5,503 nt of DNA from a bacterium. GTDB lineage: Bacteria > Desulfobacterota_D > UBA1144. The notes below the pieces were generated by a model that searched no databases, had not been told where the DNA came from, and worked only from the letters and a program-made list of their open reading frames with translations. Both the position numbers and the translations under genes were made by a program. Positions 1 to 5,503 of this stretch are shown in pieces (position 1 is the first letter of the stretch; the number at the start of each line of letters is the position of its first letter). The DNA lies in the NCBI GenBank assembly GCA_002701605.2, contig NZWF02000026.1, positions 34,832 through 40,334 of the forward strand. Direction: 5' to 3'.

Positions 1-41
1 ATTAGTCTTTCAATTTCTTTACCTAGTACTTTATGCTTCAT
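1..41 (-). CDS. recR: Recombination protein RecR, N-terminal fragment (runs off the window)
   Basis: Only 13 codons and two bases are present, reading MKHKVLGKEIERL. The segment GKEIERL matches the start of many RecR proteins, where EIERLIQLL leads into the helix-hairpin-helix region. The position supports the call more than the residues do: dnaX-ybaB-recR is a very widely conserved gene order, and this frame opens 8 nt after the ybaB stop on the same strand. RecR, with RecF and RecO, helps load RecA onto SSB-coated single-stranded DNA in gap repair. No strong Shine-Dalgarno precedes the ATG, so translation is probably coupled to ybaB. The zinc finger and Toprim domains lie outside the window and cannot be checked. 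Confidence 0.75.
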   Translation of the reverse strand, partial: MKHKVLGKEIERL

Positions 42-49
42 TTCTAATT

Positions 50-373
50 TTAAAGAAGTCCCGGGGGTATACCCATGGCTGCTGCAGCTTTATTCATTGT
101 TTCTTTAATTGTTGTTTTTCCTTTTTCAAGAGATTCATTAATTGCAGCTTGTATTAGGTCTTGCATCATCTCTTTATCTTTTGACTCAATAATTTCGTCC
201 TCAATCGTGATAGAAAGTATTTCCCCTTTAGCTTTTGCTGAAACTTTTACCATCCCACCACCTGATGAAACTTCAATAATTTCTTCCCCTGCTTTTTCTT
301 GTAATTGCTCCATTTGCTGCTTCATCTTTTCAGCTTGTTTCATCATGCTCTTCATGTTTCCAGGTAATTTCAT
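50..373 (-). CDS. ybaB: YbaB/EbfC family nucleoid-associated DNA-binding protein
   Basis: A 107-residue protein, close to the usual length of about 105-110 for this family. It starts with an amphipathic, Met/Lys/Gln-rich helix (about residues 5-30, with KQAEKMKQQMEQLQ). The family core follows at about residues 36-57 (SSGGGMVKVSAKAKGEI), and the end MGIPPGLL is the usual closing Gly/Pro motif. Characterised members are homodimers that bind DNA with little sequence preference and coat the nucleoid. The physiological reason for its constant place between dnaX and recR is not settled. The ATG lies one base after the dnaX stop codon, and an AAGGA-like ribosome site sits inside the last dnaX codons, which points to translational coupling. 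The assignment is secure; the exact cellular role is not. Confidence 0.95.
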   Translation of the reverse strand: MKLPGNMKSMMKQAEKMKQQMEQLQEKAGEEIIEVSSGGGMVKVSAKAKGEILSITIEDEIIESKDKEMMQDLIQAAINESLEKGKTTIKETMNKAAAAMGIPPGLL

Positions 374-374
374 T

Positions 375-1925
375 TTATTTATTATCCTTTTCTATATCTA
401 TAATCCTACAATCAAATGTTTCAAATAAGTTTTTAATTGAATTAGATTCAAATAGTTTATCCTTATTTTTATTGAAATTAAAATTATCCCCATCATTATT
501 ATCACATATTTCTTTTTCTTTCATTACCAATTCAACTCTTTTATTAATACTAAATTCTTTATTTATCTTCTCCCCAATTTCTTTATTCTTATCTTTTAAT
601 ACTTGATATTTTACATCGCTGTCTAATTCAATTGAAATTAGACCGTTATCCAATCTGATATCGGCATCCTTGATTAATTTTAAAGATGAATCTTTTTCAT
701 GTTTAAACAAATCTTTGACTGATTCTGATGAAATTGTTTTAATTTCATGCTCTTCACCTTCTTTTGAGGTAATTTCCTCTTTTTTTACTGTACTTTTAAC
801 TTTTTTTTTTAATAAATCTTTTTCATCTAAGTTGTTTAGATTTTCTAAACTTATATAATTTGAAATCAAACAAAGTTTGATCAATCCGGACTCTGCTACC
901 AGCTTTTCATAATCACTTTTGGATACTTTGTTATAAATTTCGATAAGGTTATCAAAAATTGTCTCTAATTCAGCTAGAGAAAATGAATTAAAATCATCTC
1001 TTTTATTTTCTGAAACAGCTATGATGTTTTCTGAATCGTTTTCCAACCCTAACTTTAAATATATTAATTTTTCATAAAAAAATAATAAGCTTTGAATAAA
1101 TTTCTTTATGTTATTTCCATTGTTGCATATATCATTAAAAATTTTAATTGTTGAACTTGCATCTGATAATAAAATTTTATGAGCAATTTCATTTATTATT
1201 TTATTTGGAGTTAATCCTAGTTTTTTAGAGCTATCTAAATAATTAATTTTTTTATTTAAAGATGATGCTAAAAGCTCTAAAATGCTGAGACAATCTCTTG
1301 CAGAACCGTTTGCTTCACTGCAAATAAGGTCTATAGAGTCTTCATCAATCGAAATCTTTTCTTCTTTTGAGATACTTATAATTAATTCTCTTAAGAAATT
1401 AGTATCTAAGTTTGTAAAATTAATTAATTGAGATCTGGATTTAATCGTGATAGGTATTTTTTCAACTTCAGTTGTTGCTAGAATAAATACCACATTAGGC
1501 TTAGGCTCCTCTAAAGTTTTTAGAAGTGCATTAAATGCAGCTTTTGATAGCATATGAACTTCATCTATTATGAAAACTTTATATTTACAATTAAGAGAAC
1601 TGTATTGAGAGCTTTCAATTAATTCTCTAACCTGGTCTACACCGTTATTAGAAGCTGCATCAATTTCAATTACATCTAATGATTTACCATTGTCTATATC
1701 TTTAGCTAAAAGAGGGTTTTTAGATATTTCATCAGAATTAATTGCTTTTGCGAATATCCTTGCCATAGAAGTTTTTCCAACTCCTCGTCCACCACAAAAA
1801 ATTAATGAATGTGGAATTGAATCATTACTTATAAAACTTTGTAAAATTAAGACAGAATTATCCTGTCCGATAACTTCTTCAAATGATTTGGGTCTATATT
1901 TTCTTGCTAAAACAATATGTGACAT
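375..1925 (-). CDS. dnaX: DNA polymerase III subunit tau (clamp loader ATPase DnaX)
   Basis: A 516-residue AAA+ ATPase of the clamp loader, which opens the sliding beta clamp and loads it on primed DNA. The N-terminus (ARKYRPKSFEEVIGQD) is the classic DnaX opening. Walker A is GGRGVGKT (45-52), Walker B is FIIDEVHML (118-126), sensor 1 is ILATTEVEKIP (148-158), and the SRC-type motif is changed to KSRSQ (162-166). DVIEIDAASNNGVDQVREL (84-102) is also diagnostic. The usual Cys4 zinc module between AKAIN and DVIEIDA is missing: the stretch is about 20 residues and has no cysteine. Domain III ends near residue 370, followed by a charged, low-complexity tau tail much shorter than the 643-residue E. 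coli protein. Codons 372-375 form ten consecutive A. The ATG is 11 nt from the SRP RNA hairpin, with a GAGAG ribosome site 4 nt upstream. Confidence 0.97.
   Translation of the reverse strand: MSHIVLARKYRPKSFEEVIGQDNSVLILQSFISNDSIPHSLIFCGGRGVGKTSMARIFAKAINSDEISKNPLLAKDIDNGKSLDVIEIDAASNNGVDQVRELIESSQYSSLNCKYKVFIIDEVHMLSKAAFNALLKTLEEPKPNVVFILATTEVEKIPITIKSRSQLINFTNLDTNFLRELIISISKEEKISIDEDSIDLICSEANGSARDCLSILELLASSLNKKINYLDSSKKLGLTPNKIINEIAHKILLSDASSTIKIFNDICNNGNNIKKFIQSLLFFYEKLIYLKLGLENDSENIIAVSENKRDDFNSFSLAELETIFDNLIEIYNKVSKSDYEKLVAESGLIKLCLISNYISLENLNNLDEKDLLKKKVKSTVKKEEITSKEGEEHEIKTISSESVKDLFKHEKDSSLKLIKDADIRLDNGLISIELDSDVKYQVLKDKNKEIGEKINKEFSINKRVELVMKEKEICDNNDGDNFNFNKNKDKLFESNSIKNLFETFDCRIIDIEKDNK
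801..810 (-). promoter_or_regulatory. A10 slippery run in dnaX, candidate site for making a short gamma subunit
   Basis: On the coding strand the codons for Leu372-Lys373-Lys374-Lys375 give ten A in a row, followed by GTT. The zero-frame reading contains A AAA AAA, a favourable heptamer for -1 ribosomal slippage, and the run is long enough for RNA polymerase slippage. In the -1 frame the next codons are AGT TAA; in the +1 frame they are TTA AAA GTA CAG TAA. Either shift therefore ends the protein within one to four residues, giving a product of about 376-379 residues that keeps clamp-loader domains I-III. E. coli dnaX (ribosomal frameshift) and Thermus thermophilus dnaX (transcript slippage on an A run) make gamma in these ways. 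Its use here is inferred. No strong stimulatory hairpin or upstream Shine-Dalgarno was seen. Confidence 0.55.
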
Positions 1926-1936
1926 TTTTCTCTCTG

Positions 1937-1989
1937 GCTGGCTCGCTACCGTTGCTACATTTCTGTCCTGGCGGAGTTAACGAGCCAAC
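1937..1989 (-). ncRNA. ffs: Signal recognition particle RNA, compact 4.5S type
   Basis: The minus strand folds into one hairpin with the SRP helix 8 signature. Apical stem ACA/TGT closes a GAAA tetraloop (1960-1963), flanked by the conserved symmetric-loop strands CAGG (5') and AGCA (3'). Below these, CCG pairs with CGG, and a 9-bp basal stem GTTGGCTCG/CGAGCCAGC joins 1981-1989 to 1937-1945. E. coli has TCC/GGAA/GGA at the apex with the same CAGG and AGCA strands. The RNA binds the Ffh M domain and works in co-translational targeting of membrane proteins. It lies between tRNA-Ser and dnaX, the same place as scr in Bacillus. Coordinates cover the paired core only; mature ends are unknown. Just 13 nt separate it from the tRNA and 11 nt from dnaX, so it is probably processed from a shared transcript. 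Confidence 0.85.
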
Positions 1990-2002
1990 AAAATACATTT
2001 CC

Positions 2003-2089
2003 CGGAGAGTATGGGATTCGAACCCATGAGAGATTTGCACCTCTACACGCTTTCCAAGCGTGCGCCTTCGGCCACTCGGCCAACTCTCC
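2003..2089 (-). tRNA. tRNA-Ser, anticodon GGA
   Basis: An 87-nt type II tRNA. The acceptor stem GGAGAGT/ACTCTCC is a perfect 7 bp, the discriminator is G (2003), and the T arm is ATGGG-TTCGAAT-CCCAT. The anticodon stem CACGC/GCGTG holds the loop TTGGAAA with anticodon GGA at 2053-2055, which reads UCC and UCU. A long variable arm is present, as expected for serine. CCA is not encoded (the next bases are GGA), so it must be added after transcription. It is the first element of the tRNA-Ser / SRP RNA / dnaX / ybaB / recR series. Confidence 0.97.
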
Positions 2090-2151
2090 AACATAATAAT
2101 ATTAACATTTAAGTTATATTTTTTAATTTTATTTAATAATTGGTATAAAGA

Positions 2152-2178
2152 TTGCCCTTAATTAATGATAGGTATAAT
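2152..2178 (+). promoter_or_regulatory. Candidate sigma70-type promoter for the NUDIX gene
   Basis: A perfect -10 box TATAAT lies at 2173-2178. The best -35 match is TTGCCC at 2152-2157, with a short 15-bp spacer. A start near 2185 would leave a leader of about 34 nt before the NUDIX ATG. The 129-bp gap between tRNA-Ser and the NUDIX gene is divergent and must also hold the promoter for the tRNA-Ser operon on the other strand, but no convincing box was found for that one. In DNA this AT-rich, single -10 matches are common, so confidence is limited. Confidence 0.45.
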
Positions 2179-2218
2179 TTTACTTATGAATTGTTATATA
2201 TTCAGTTAGATTTGCATA

Positions 2219-2755
2219 ATGAAGAAGTGGATTGTTGAAAATAAAGAAAAATTACATGATCTCAAAATATTTGATTTATACAAATATAGATTGAAATCTC
2301 CTTATGATGAAAAAAATTTTAATTTTTATGTTTTTGATTCTTCAAACTGGATTAATATAATTCCGATCACCACAGATAATAGAGTAATTTTTGTAAAACA
2401 ATATAGAGCTGGTACCGATCAAATAACTCTTGAGCTTCCTGGTGGAATGATTGACAAGGGAGAACAGGTTCTAAGTGCAGCAAGAAGAGAGTTGTTTGAA
2501 GAAACTGGATATAAATCAAAAAAATGGGAAAAATTAGGAGTTGTTCATCCAAATCCAGCAATTATGAATAATTCTTGTTTTACTTATTTGGCTAGAGATA
2601 TTGAACAAATTTCCCTGCCCCAAAATTCAGGAAGTGAATATACCAAAGTTGTTTCTCATCATGTTGATGAACTTGATGAATTAGTAGAAAAAAAGAAAAT
2701 TACTCACTCGCTAGTTATTAATGCAATATATTGGTATAAAATGAATTGTAAGTAG
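2219..2755 (+). CDS. NUDIX hydrolase, ADP-ribose pyrophosphatase type
   Basis: A 178-residue protein with a complete Nudix box at residues 76-98: GMIDKGE, seven residues, then RELFEETGY. This fits the GX5EX7REUXEEXGU pattern, including the metal-binding glutamates. An N-terminal extension of beta type (1-50) and VKQYRAGTDQITLELPGG just before the box are typical of the ADP-ribose / nucleoside diphosphate sugar pyrophosphatase branch. Such enzymes hydrolyse ADP-ribose or similar compounds to AMP and a sugar phosphate with Mg2+. The exact substrate cannot be told from sequence alone; HPNPAIMNN (110-118) after the box is where subfamilies differ. The ATG lacks a clear Shine-Dalgarno. It appears to be first in a unit with tRNA-Leu and the DUF805 gene. 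Its TAG stop shares its last base with the first base of tRNA-Leu. Confidence 0.93.
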   Translation: MKKWIVENKEKLHDLKIFDLYKYRLKSPYDEKNFNFYVFDSSNWINIIPITTDNRVIFVKQYRAGTDQITLELPGGMIDKGEQVLSAARRELFEETGYKSKKWEKLGVVHPNPAIMNNSCFTYLARDIEQISLPQNSGSEYTKVVSHHVDELDELVEKKKITHSLVINAIYWYKMNCK

Positions 2756-2838
2756 GGCGAGTGGCGGAACTGGTAGACGCGGTGGCCTCAAAAGCCATTG
2801 AATTTCGATTCGTAAGGGTTCAAGTCCCTTTTCGCCCA
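2755..2838 (+). tRNA. tRNA-Leu, anticodon CAA
   Basis: An 84-nt type II tRNA. The acceptor stem GGGCGAG/TTCGCCC (2755-2761 with 2831-2837) is 7 bp with one G-U pair, and the discriminator is A at 2838. The D stem is GCG/CGC. The anticodon stem GTGGC/GCCAT encloses loop CTCAAAA, with CAA at 2789-2791 reading UUG. The variable arm is GAAT-TTCG-ATTC, and the T arm is AAGGG-TTCAAGT-CCCTT. CCA is not encoded. Its first base is also the last base of the stop codon of the upstream NUDIX gene, so the two must be on one transcript unless the tRNA has a promoter inside that gene. Confidence 0.97.
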
Positions 2839-2857
2839 TTATGCTATAGTATAAGAA

Positions 2858-3349
2858 ATGAATTTTAAAATTTTTTTAGAAAAAAACTTTATTAAATACA
2901 TGTTCTTTTCATTAACTGGAAGAATAAGCAGGTCTTATTGGTGGTTTTCACAAATTTATCTTATTCTAGTAAGTTTTGTAATTGCATCTTTAATATCCCC
3001 ATTAGAAATTGCTCTTTTAAATATAGTTTTCAACCTTATTTTTACTGCTGCAGGTTTTTTTGTTTCTGCAAAAAGACTGCAAGATTTAGGTATTGATGGA
3101 TTATTTGCATTGACCCCAATGATATTTGCTATTTATGCATCTTATGTAATCGGTGTAGATAAAATTGTGAATTCAGGCTTGGAAAATTTATCTTCATTTG
3201 ATCAAGCTTTGTTCTGGGTTTTTTCTTTGTCAGTTTTAATTCTTTTTATACTTGAAGCATTCATTCCGGGAAAAAATGTTTCAAATAAGTTTGGAAATAA
3301 TACTAATGAATATGTTGAGAAATTTATTAAATCTTTAACTAATACCTAG
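2858..3349 (+). CDS. DUF805 family small inner-membrane protein
   Basis: A 163-residue membrane protein. TGRISRSYWWF (20-30) before the first membrane segment, AKRLQDLG (71-78) after the second, and the C-terminal PGKNVSNKFGNNT (137-149) match the DUF805 pattern of GRxsRxxyW, a R/K-R-xxDxG loop and a closing G-x-N-xxG. Four hydrophobic stretches are visible at about 31-48, 51-70, 82-100 and 118-136. The function of the family is not established; members are often found near phage-shock or stress genes, but nothing here shows that. The gene starts 19 nt after tRNA-Leu with only a weak AAGAA ribosome site and no room for a full promoter, so it is probably read through from the NUDIX/tRNA unit. 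The last 11 bp overlap the end of the convergent moeZ-like gene. Confidence 0.9.
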   Translation: MNFKIFLEKNFIKYMFFSLTGRISRSYWWFSQIYLILVSFVIASLISPLEIALLNIVFNLIFTAAGFFVSAKRLQDLGIDGLFALTPMIFAIYASYVIGVDKIVNSGLENLSSFDQALFWVFSLSVLILFILEAFIPGKNVSNKFGNNTNEYVEKFIKSLTNT

Positions 3350-4460
3350 GCATTTTATCATCAAACTTAACTGCCCATGCATCTATACCACCAGCTAGAT
3401 TTCTAACTTTTTTATAACCCATACCTTTTAACATTCTAGCAGCTTGGAGACTTCTCATACCATGATGGCAGTACACGATTATATCATCAGCTGTATCTAG
3501 TTCGTGAACTCTTGAAGTTAAATCGCCTAAGGGTATAAGTTTAGAATCAGGAAGGCTACAAATTTCATACTCACCCGGCTCCCTAACATCTAGCAAGGTA
3601 AATTTTGAATTCTCTTTTTGGATATTCTTTAAATCATCCACAGTTATTTCGAGTTCGTCTTCTTTATTATCATCAGAAACATTGATTCCACAAAACTCTT
3701 CATAATCAATTAGCTTTTCTACTTTTGGTGTATCTGGATTTTTTCTTAATTTAATTTCTCTAAAGGACATCTTTAATGAATCATAAAGCATGAGTCTTCC
3801 ACTAAGTGTTTCTCCAACACCTAAAAGAATTTTTACTGTTTCTGTTGCTTGAATAACCCCTATAATACCGGGAAGTATTCCTAAAACTCCACCTTCAGCA
3901 CATGATGGAACCATTCCAGGGGGTGGTGGCTCAGGATATAAGTCTCTATAATGTGGGCCTCCTTTGTAATTAAAAACAGTAGCTTGTCCCTCAAATCGAA
4001 AAATACTCCCATAAACATTTGGTTTATCTAAAATGACACATGCATCATTAACTAAATATCTGGTAGCAAAATTATCTGTACCATCAACAATAACATCATA
4101 ATCTTTAAATATGTCGAGTGCATTATCTGAAGTGAGCCTTAAATTGTAAGTATTAATATTGATATCAGAATTTAGCTCTAACAATCTCTTCTTAGCAGAC
4201 TCAACCTTTAATTCCCCAACTCTTTCTTCTGCATGTAATATTTGTCTTTGCAGATTACTCAGATCAACCACATCAAAATCAACTATTCCTATGGTGCCAA
4301 TACCTGCTGAGGCTAGATATAGGGCTAGAGGGGAACCAAGACCACCAGCACCAATACATAATACTTTGGATTGAGCCAATTTTTCTTGTCCTTTAACTCC
4401 TACCTCTGGCATAATTAAATGCCTGCTGTATCTACCGATTTGATTTTTTGATAATCCCAT
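3339..4460 (-). CDS. moeZ: MoeZ-like adenylyltransferase-rhodanese fusion (E1-like sulfur carrier activator)
   Basis: A 373-residue two-domain protein. Residues 1 to about 258 are a ThiF/MoeB domain: nucleotide loop GAGGLGSP (37-44), SNLQRQ (68-73), DGTDNF (126-131) and VPSCAEGGVLG (184-194) with the conserved Cys187. Residues about 270-373 are a rhodanese domain with active loop CHHGMRS from Cys331. Such proteins adenylate the C-terminal glycine of a ubiquitin-like carrier (MoaD, ThiS or CysO type) and turn it into a thiocarboxylate for molybdopterin, thiamine, cysteine or tRNA thiolation. Both zinc CxxC pairs of MoeB are missing (HYRD at 170-173 and TPKVEK at 244-249), as in MoeZ of actinobacteria. 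No carrier gene lies in the window, so the pathway is open. The start is fixed by AAGGAG, 5 nt upstream of the ATG. Confidence 0.93.
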   Translation of the reverse strand: MGLSKNQIGRYSRHLIMPEVGVKGQEKLAQSKVLCIGAGGLGSPLALYLASAGIGTIGIVDFDVVDLSNLQRQILHAEERVGELKVESAKKRLLELNSDININTYNLRLTSDNALDIFKDYDVIVDGTDNFATRYLVNDACVILDKPNVYGSIFRFEGQATVFNYKGGPHYRDLYPEPPPPGMVPSCAEGGVLGILPGIIGVIQATETVKILLGVGETLSGRLMLYDSLKMSFREIKLRKNPDTPKVEKLIDYEEFCGINVSDDNKEDELEITVDDLKNIQKENSKFTLLDVREPGEYEICSLPDSKLIPLGDLTSRVHELDTADDIIVYCHHGMRSLQAARMLKGMGYKKVRNLAGGIDAWAVKFDDKMPRY

Positions 4461-4465
4461 TTTGA

Positions 4466-4471
4466 CTCCTT
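4466..4471 (-). promoter_or_regulatory. Shine-Dalgarno of the moeZ-like gene
   Basis: AAGGAG on the minus strand lies 5 nt upstream of the ATG at 4460. It is the only near-perfect ribosome binding site in the window; the other genes have weak sites or none. It fixes the start codon and suggests stronger independent initiation for this gene. Confidence 0.85.
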
Positions 4472-4526
4472 AAAAGTGAAAAATATATCATAAAATTAGA
4501 CTTTTAAAATTAAGAAAATTTTTTTT

Positions 4527-4555
4527 AATATATTTTTTCACTTTCTTGAGATCAA
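4527..4555 (-). promoter_or_regulatory. Candidate promoter of the moeZ-like gene
   Basis: On the minus strand TTGATC (4550-4555) and TATATT (4527-4532) are separated by exactly 17 bp, a good sigma70-type arrangement with 4/6 and 5/6 matches to consensus. A start near 4520 would give a leader of about 60 nt before the ATG at 4460. The surrounding DNA is extremely AT-rich, which weakens the evidence. Confidence 0.5.
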
Positions 4556-4613
4556 TTTTTGAATCAAATAACTATTATTATTTGTGTTTTCGAAACTAAT
4601 TAAGTAGAATCAG

Positions 4614-4629
4614 TGTAAATTTATTTACA
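4614..4629. promoter_or_regulatory. Palindrome TGTAAAT-TT-ATTTACA, possible operator
   Basis: Perfect 7-bp arms separated by TT lie 30 bp upstream of the ATG at 4660. A possible -10 box TACAAT (4626-4631) overlaps the right arm, so a protein bound here could block transcription of the downstream gene and guaB. No good -35 was found at the proper distance. Palindromes of this size arise by chance in AT-rich DNA, so this is only a candidate; I do not assign a regulator. Confidence 0.3.
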
Positions 4630-4659
4630 ATTTTAAGCCTATTTGGGGTAAAATAAAGG

Positions 4660-5503
<844 letters not shown>

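Noticed and set aside
75..428. Plus-strand open frame of 117 codons opposite ybaB
   Set aside because: It is antisense to a clearly conserved gene and its composition follows from that gene's codons; no ribosome site or family resemblance.
770..784. GAGG-AAATTA-CCTC hairpin just after the dnaX A runs, as a frameshift stimulator
   Set aside because: Only 4 bp with a 6-nt AT loop; too weak to be claimed as a stimulatory structure.
1894..2094. A 66-codon minus-strand open frame across the region upstream of dnaX
   Set aside because: It reads straight through tRNA-Ser and the SRP RNA hairpin; SGRRRTLGKRVEVQISHGFESHTL is the well-known false translation of a tRNA gene.
2090..2130. TATTAT and TAATAT boxes upstream of tRNA-Ser on the minus strand as its promoter
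   Set aside because: TATTAT is so close that transcription would start inside the tRNA, and TAATAT has no recognisable -35 at 16-18 bp; the DNA is too AT-rich for a reliable call.
2841..2850. Earlier ATG upstream of the DUF805 gene
   Set aside because: It reads ATG CTA TAG and stops after two codons.
4588..4595. TTTCGAAA palindrome in the divergent intergenic region
   Set aside because: An 8-bp palindrome is expected by chance and has no clear relation to a promoter element.

Overview
The window comes from an AT-rich bacterial chromosome (roughly 30% G+C by eye) with short intergenic gaps, as in streamlined free-living (for example marine) bacteria. The phylum cannot be fixed from the sequence. 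The order tRNA-Ser / SRP RNA / dnaX / ybaB / recR is shared by several phyla, including Bacillus. The MoeZ-type protein without zinc cysteines recalls Actinobacteria and similar lineages but is not diagnostic.

Left part (1-2089, minus strand): a replication and repair cluster read right to left. It holds tRNA-Ser(GGA), a very compact SRP RNA hairpin, dnaX (clamp-loader tau subunit), ybaB/ebfC (nucleoid-associated protein) and the first codons of recR. Gaps are 13, 11, 1 and 8 nt, so this looks like one transcript from which the two RNAs are cut. dnaX carries an uninterrupted run of ten A at the end of clamp-loader domain III, where slippage would give a short gamma-like product. Its usual four-cysteine zinc module is absent.

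Middle (2152-3349, plus strand): a promoter candidate, a NUDIX hydrolase of the ADP-ribose pyrophosphatase type, tRNA-Leu(CAA) whose first base is the last base of the NUDIX stop codon, and a small DUF805 membrane protein. The DUF805 gene runs into the convergent moeZ-like gene (3339-4460, minus), with an 11-bp overlap and no visible terminator. The moeZ-like gene encodes an E1-type adenylyltransferase fused to a rhodanese domain, for sulfur activation of a ubiquitin-like carrier protein. It has a good Shine-Dalgarno and a plausible promoter.

Right part (4461-5503): a 199-bp divergent intergenic region with a candidate minus-strand promoter and a 16-bp palindrome. It is followed by an unrecognised gene with a histone-H1-like Lys/Ala/Thr tail, and by the 5' part of guaB (IMP dehydrogenase, GMP synthesis). 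guaB abuts the upstream stop codon and has no ATG, GTG or TTG where its start should be; ATA (or ATT) is the only fit.

No CRISPR array, insertion sequence, phage gene or clear intrinsic terminator was seen. The content is core housekeeping. The points of interest are expression signals (slippage, tRNA/mRNA overlap, odd start codon) and reduced forms of conserved parts, not a new defence or mobile system.
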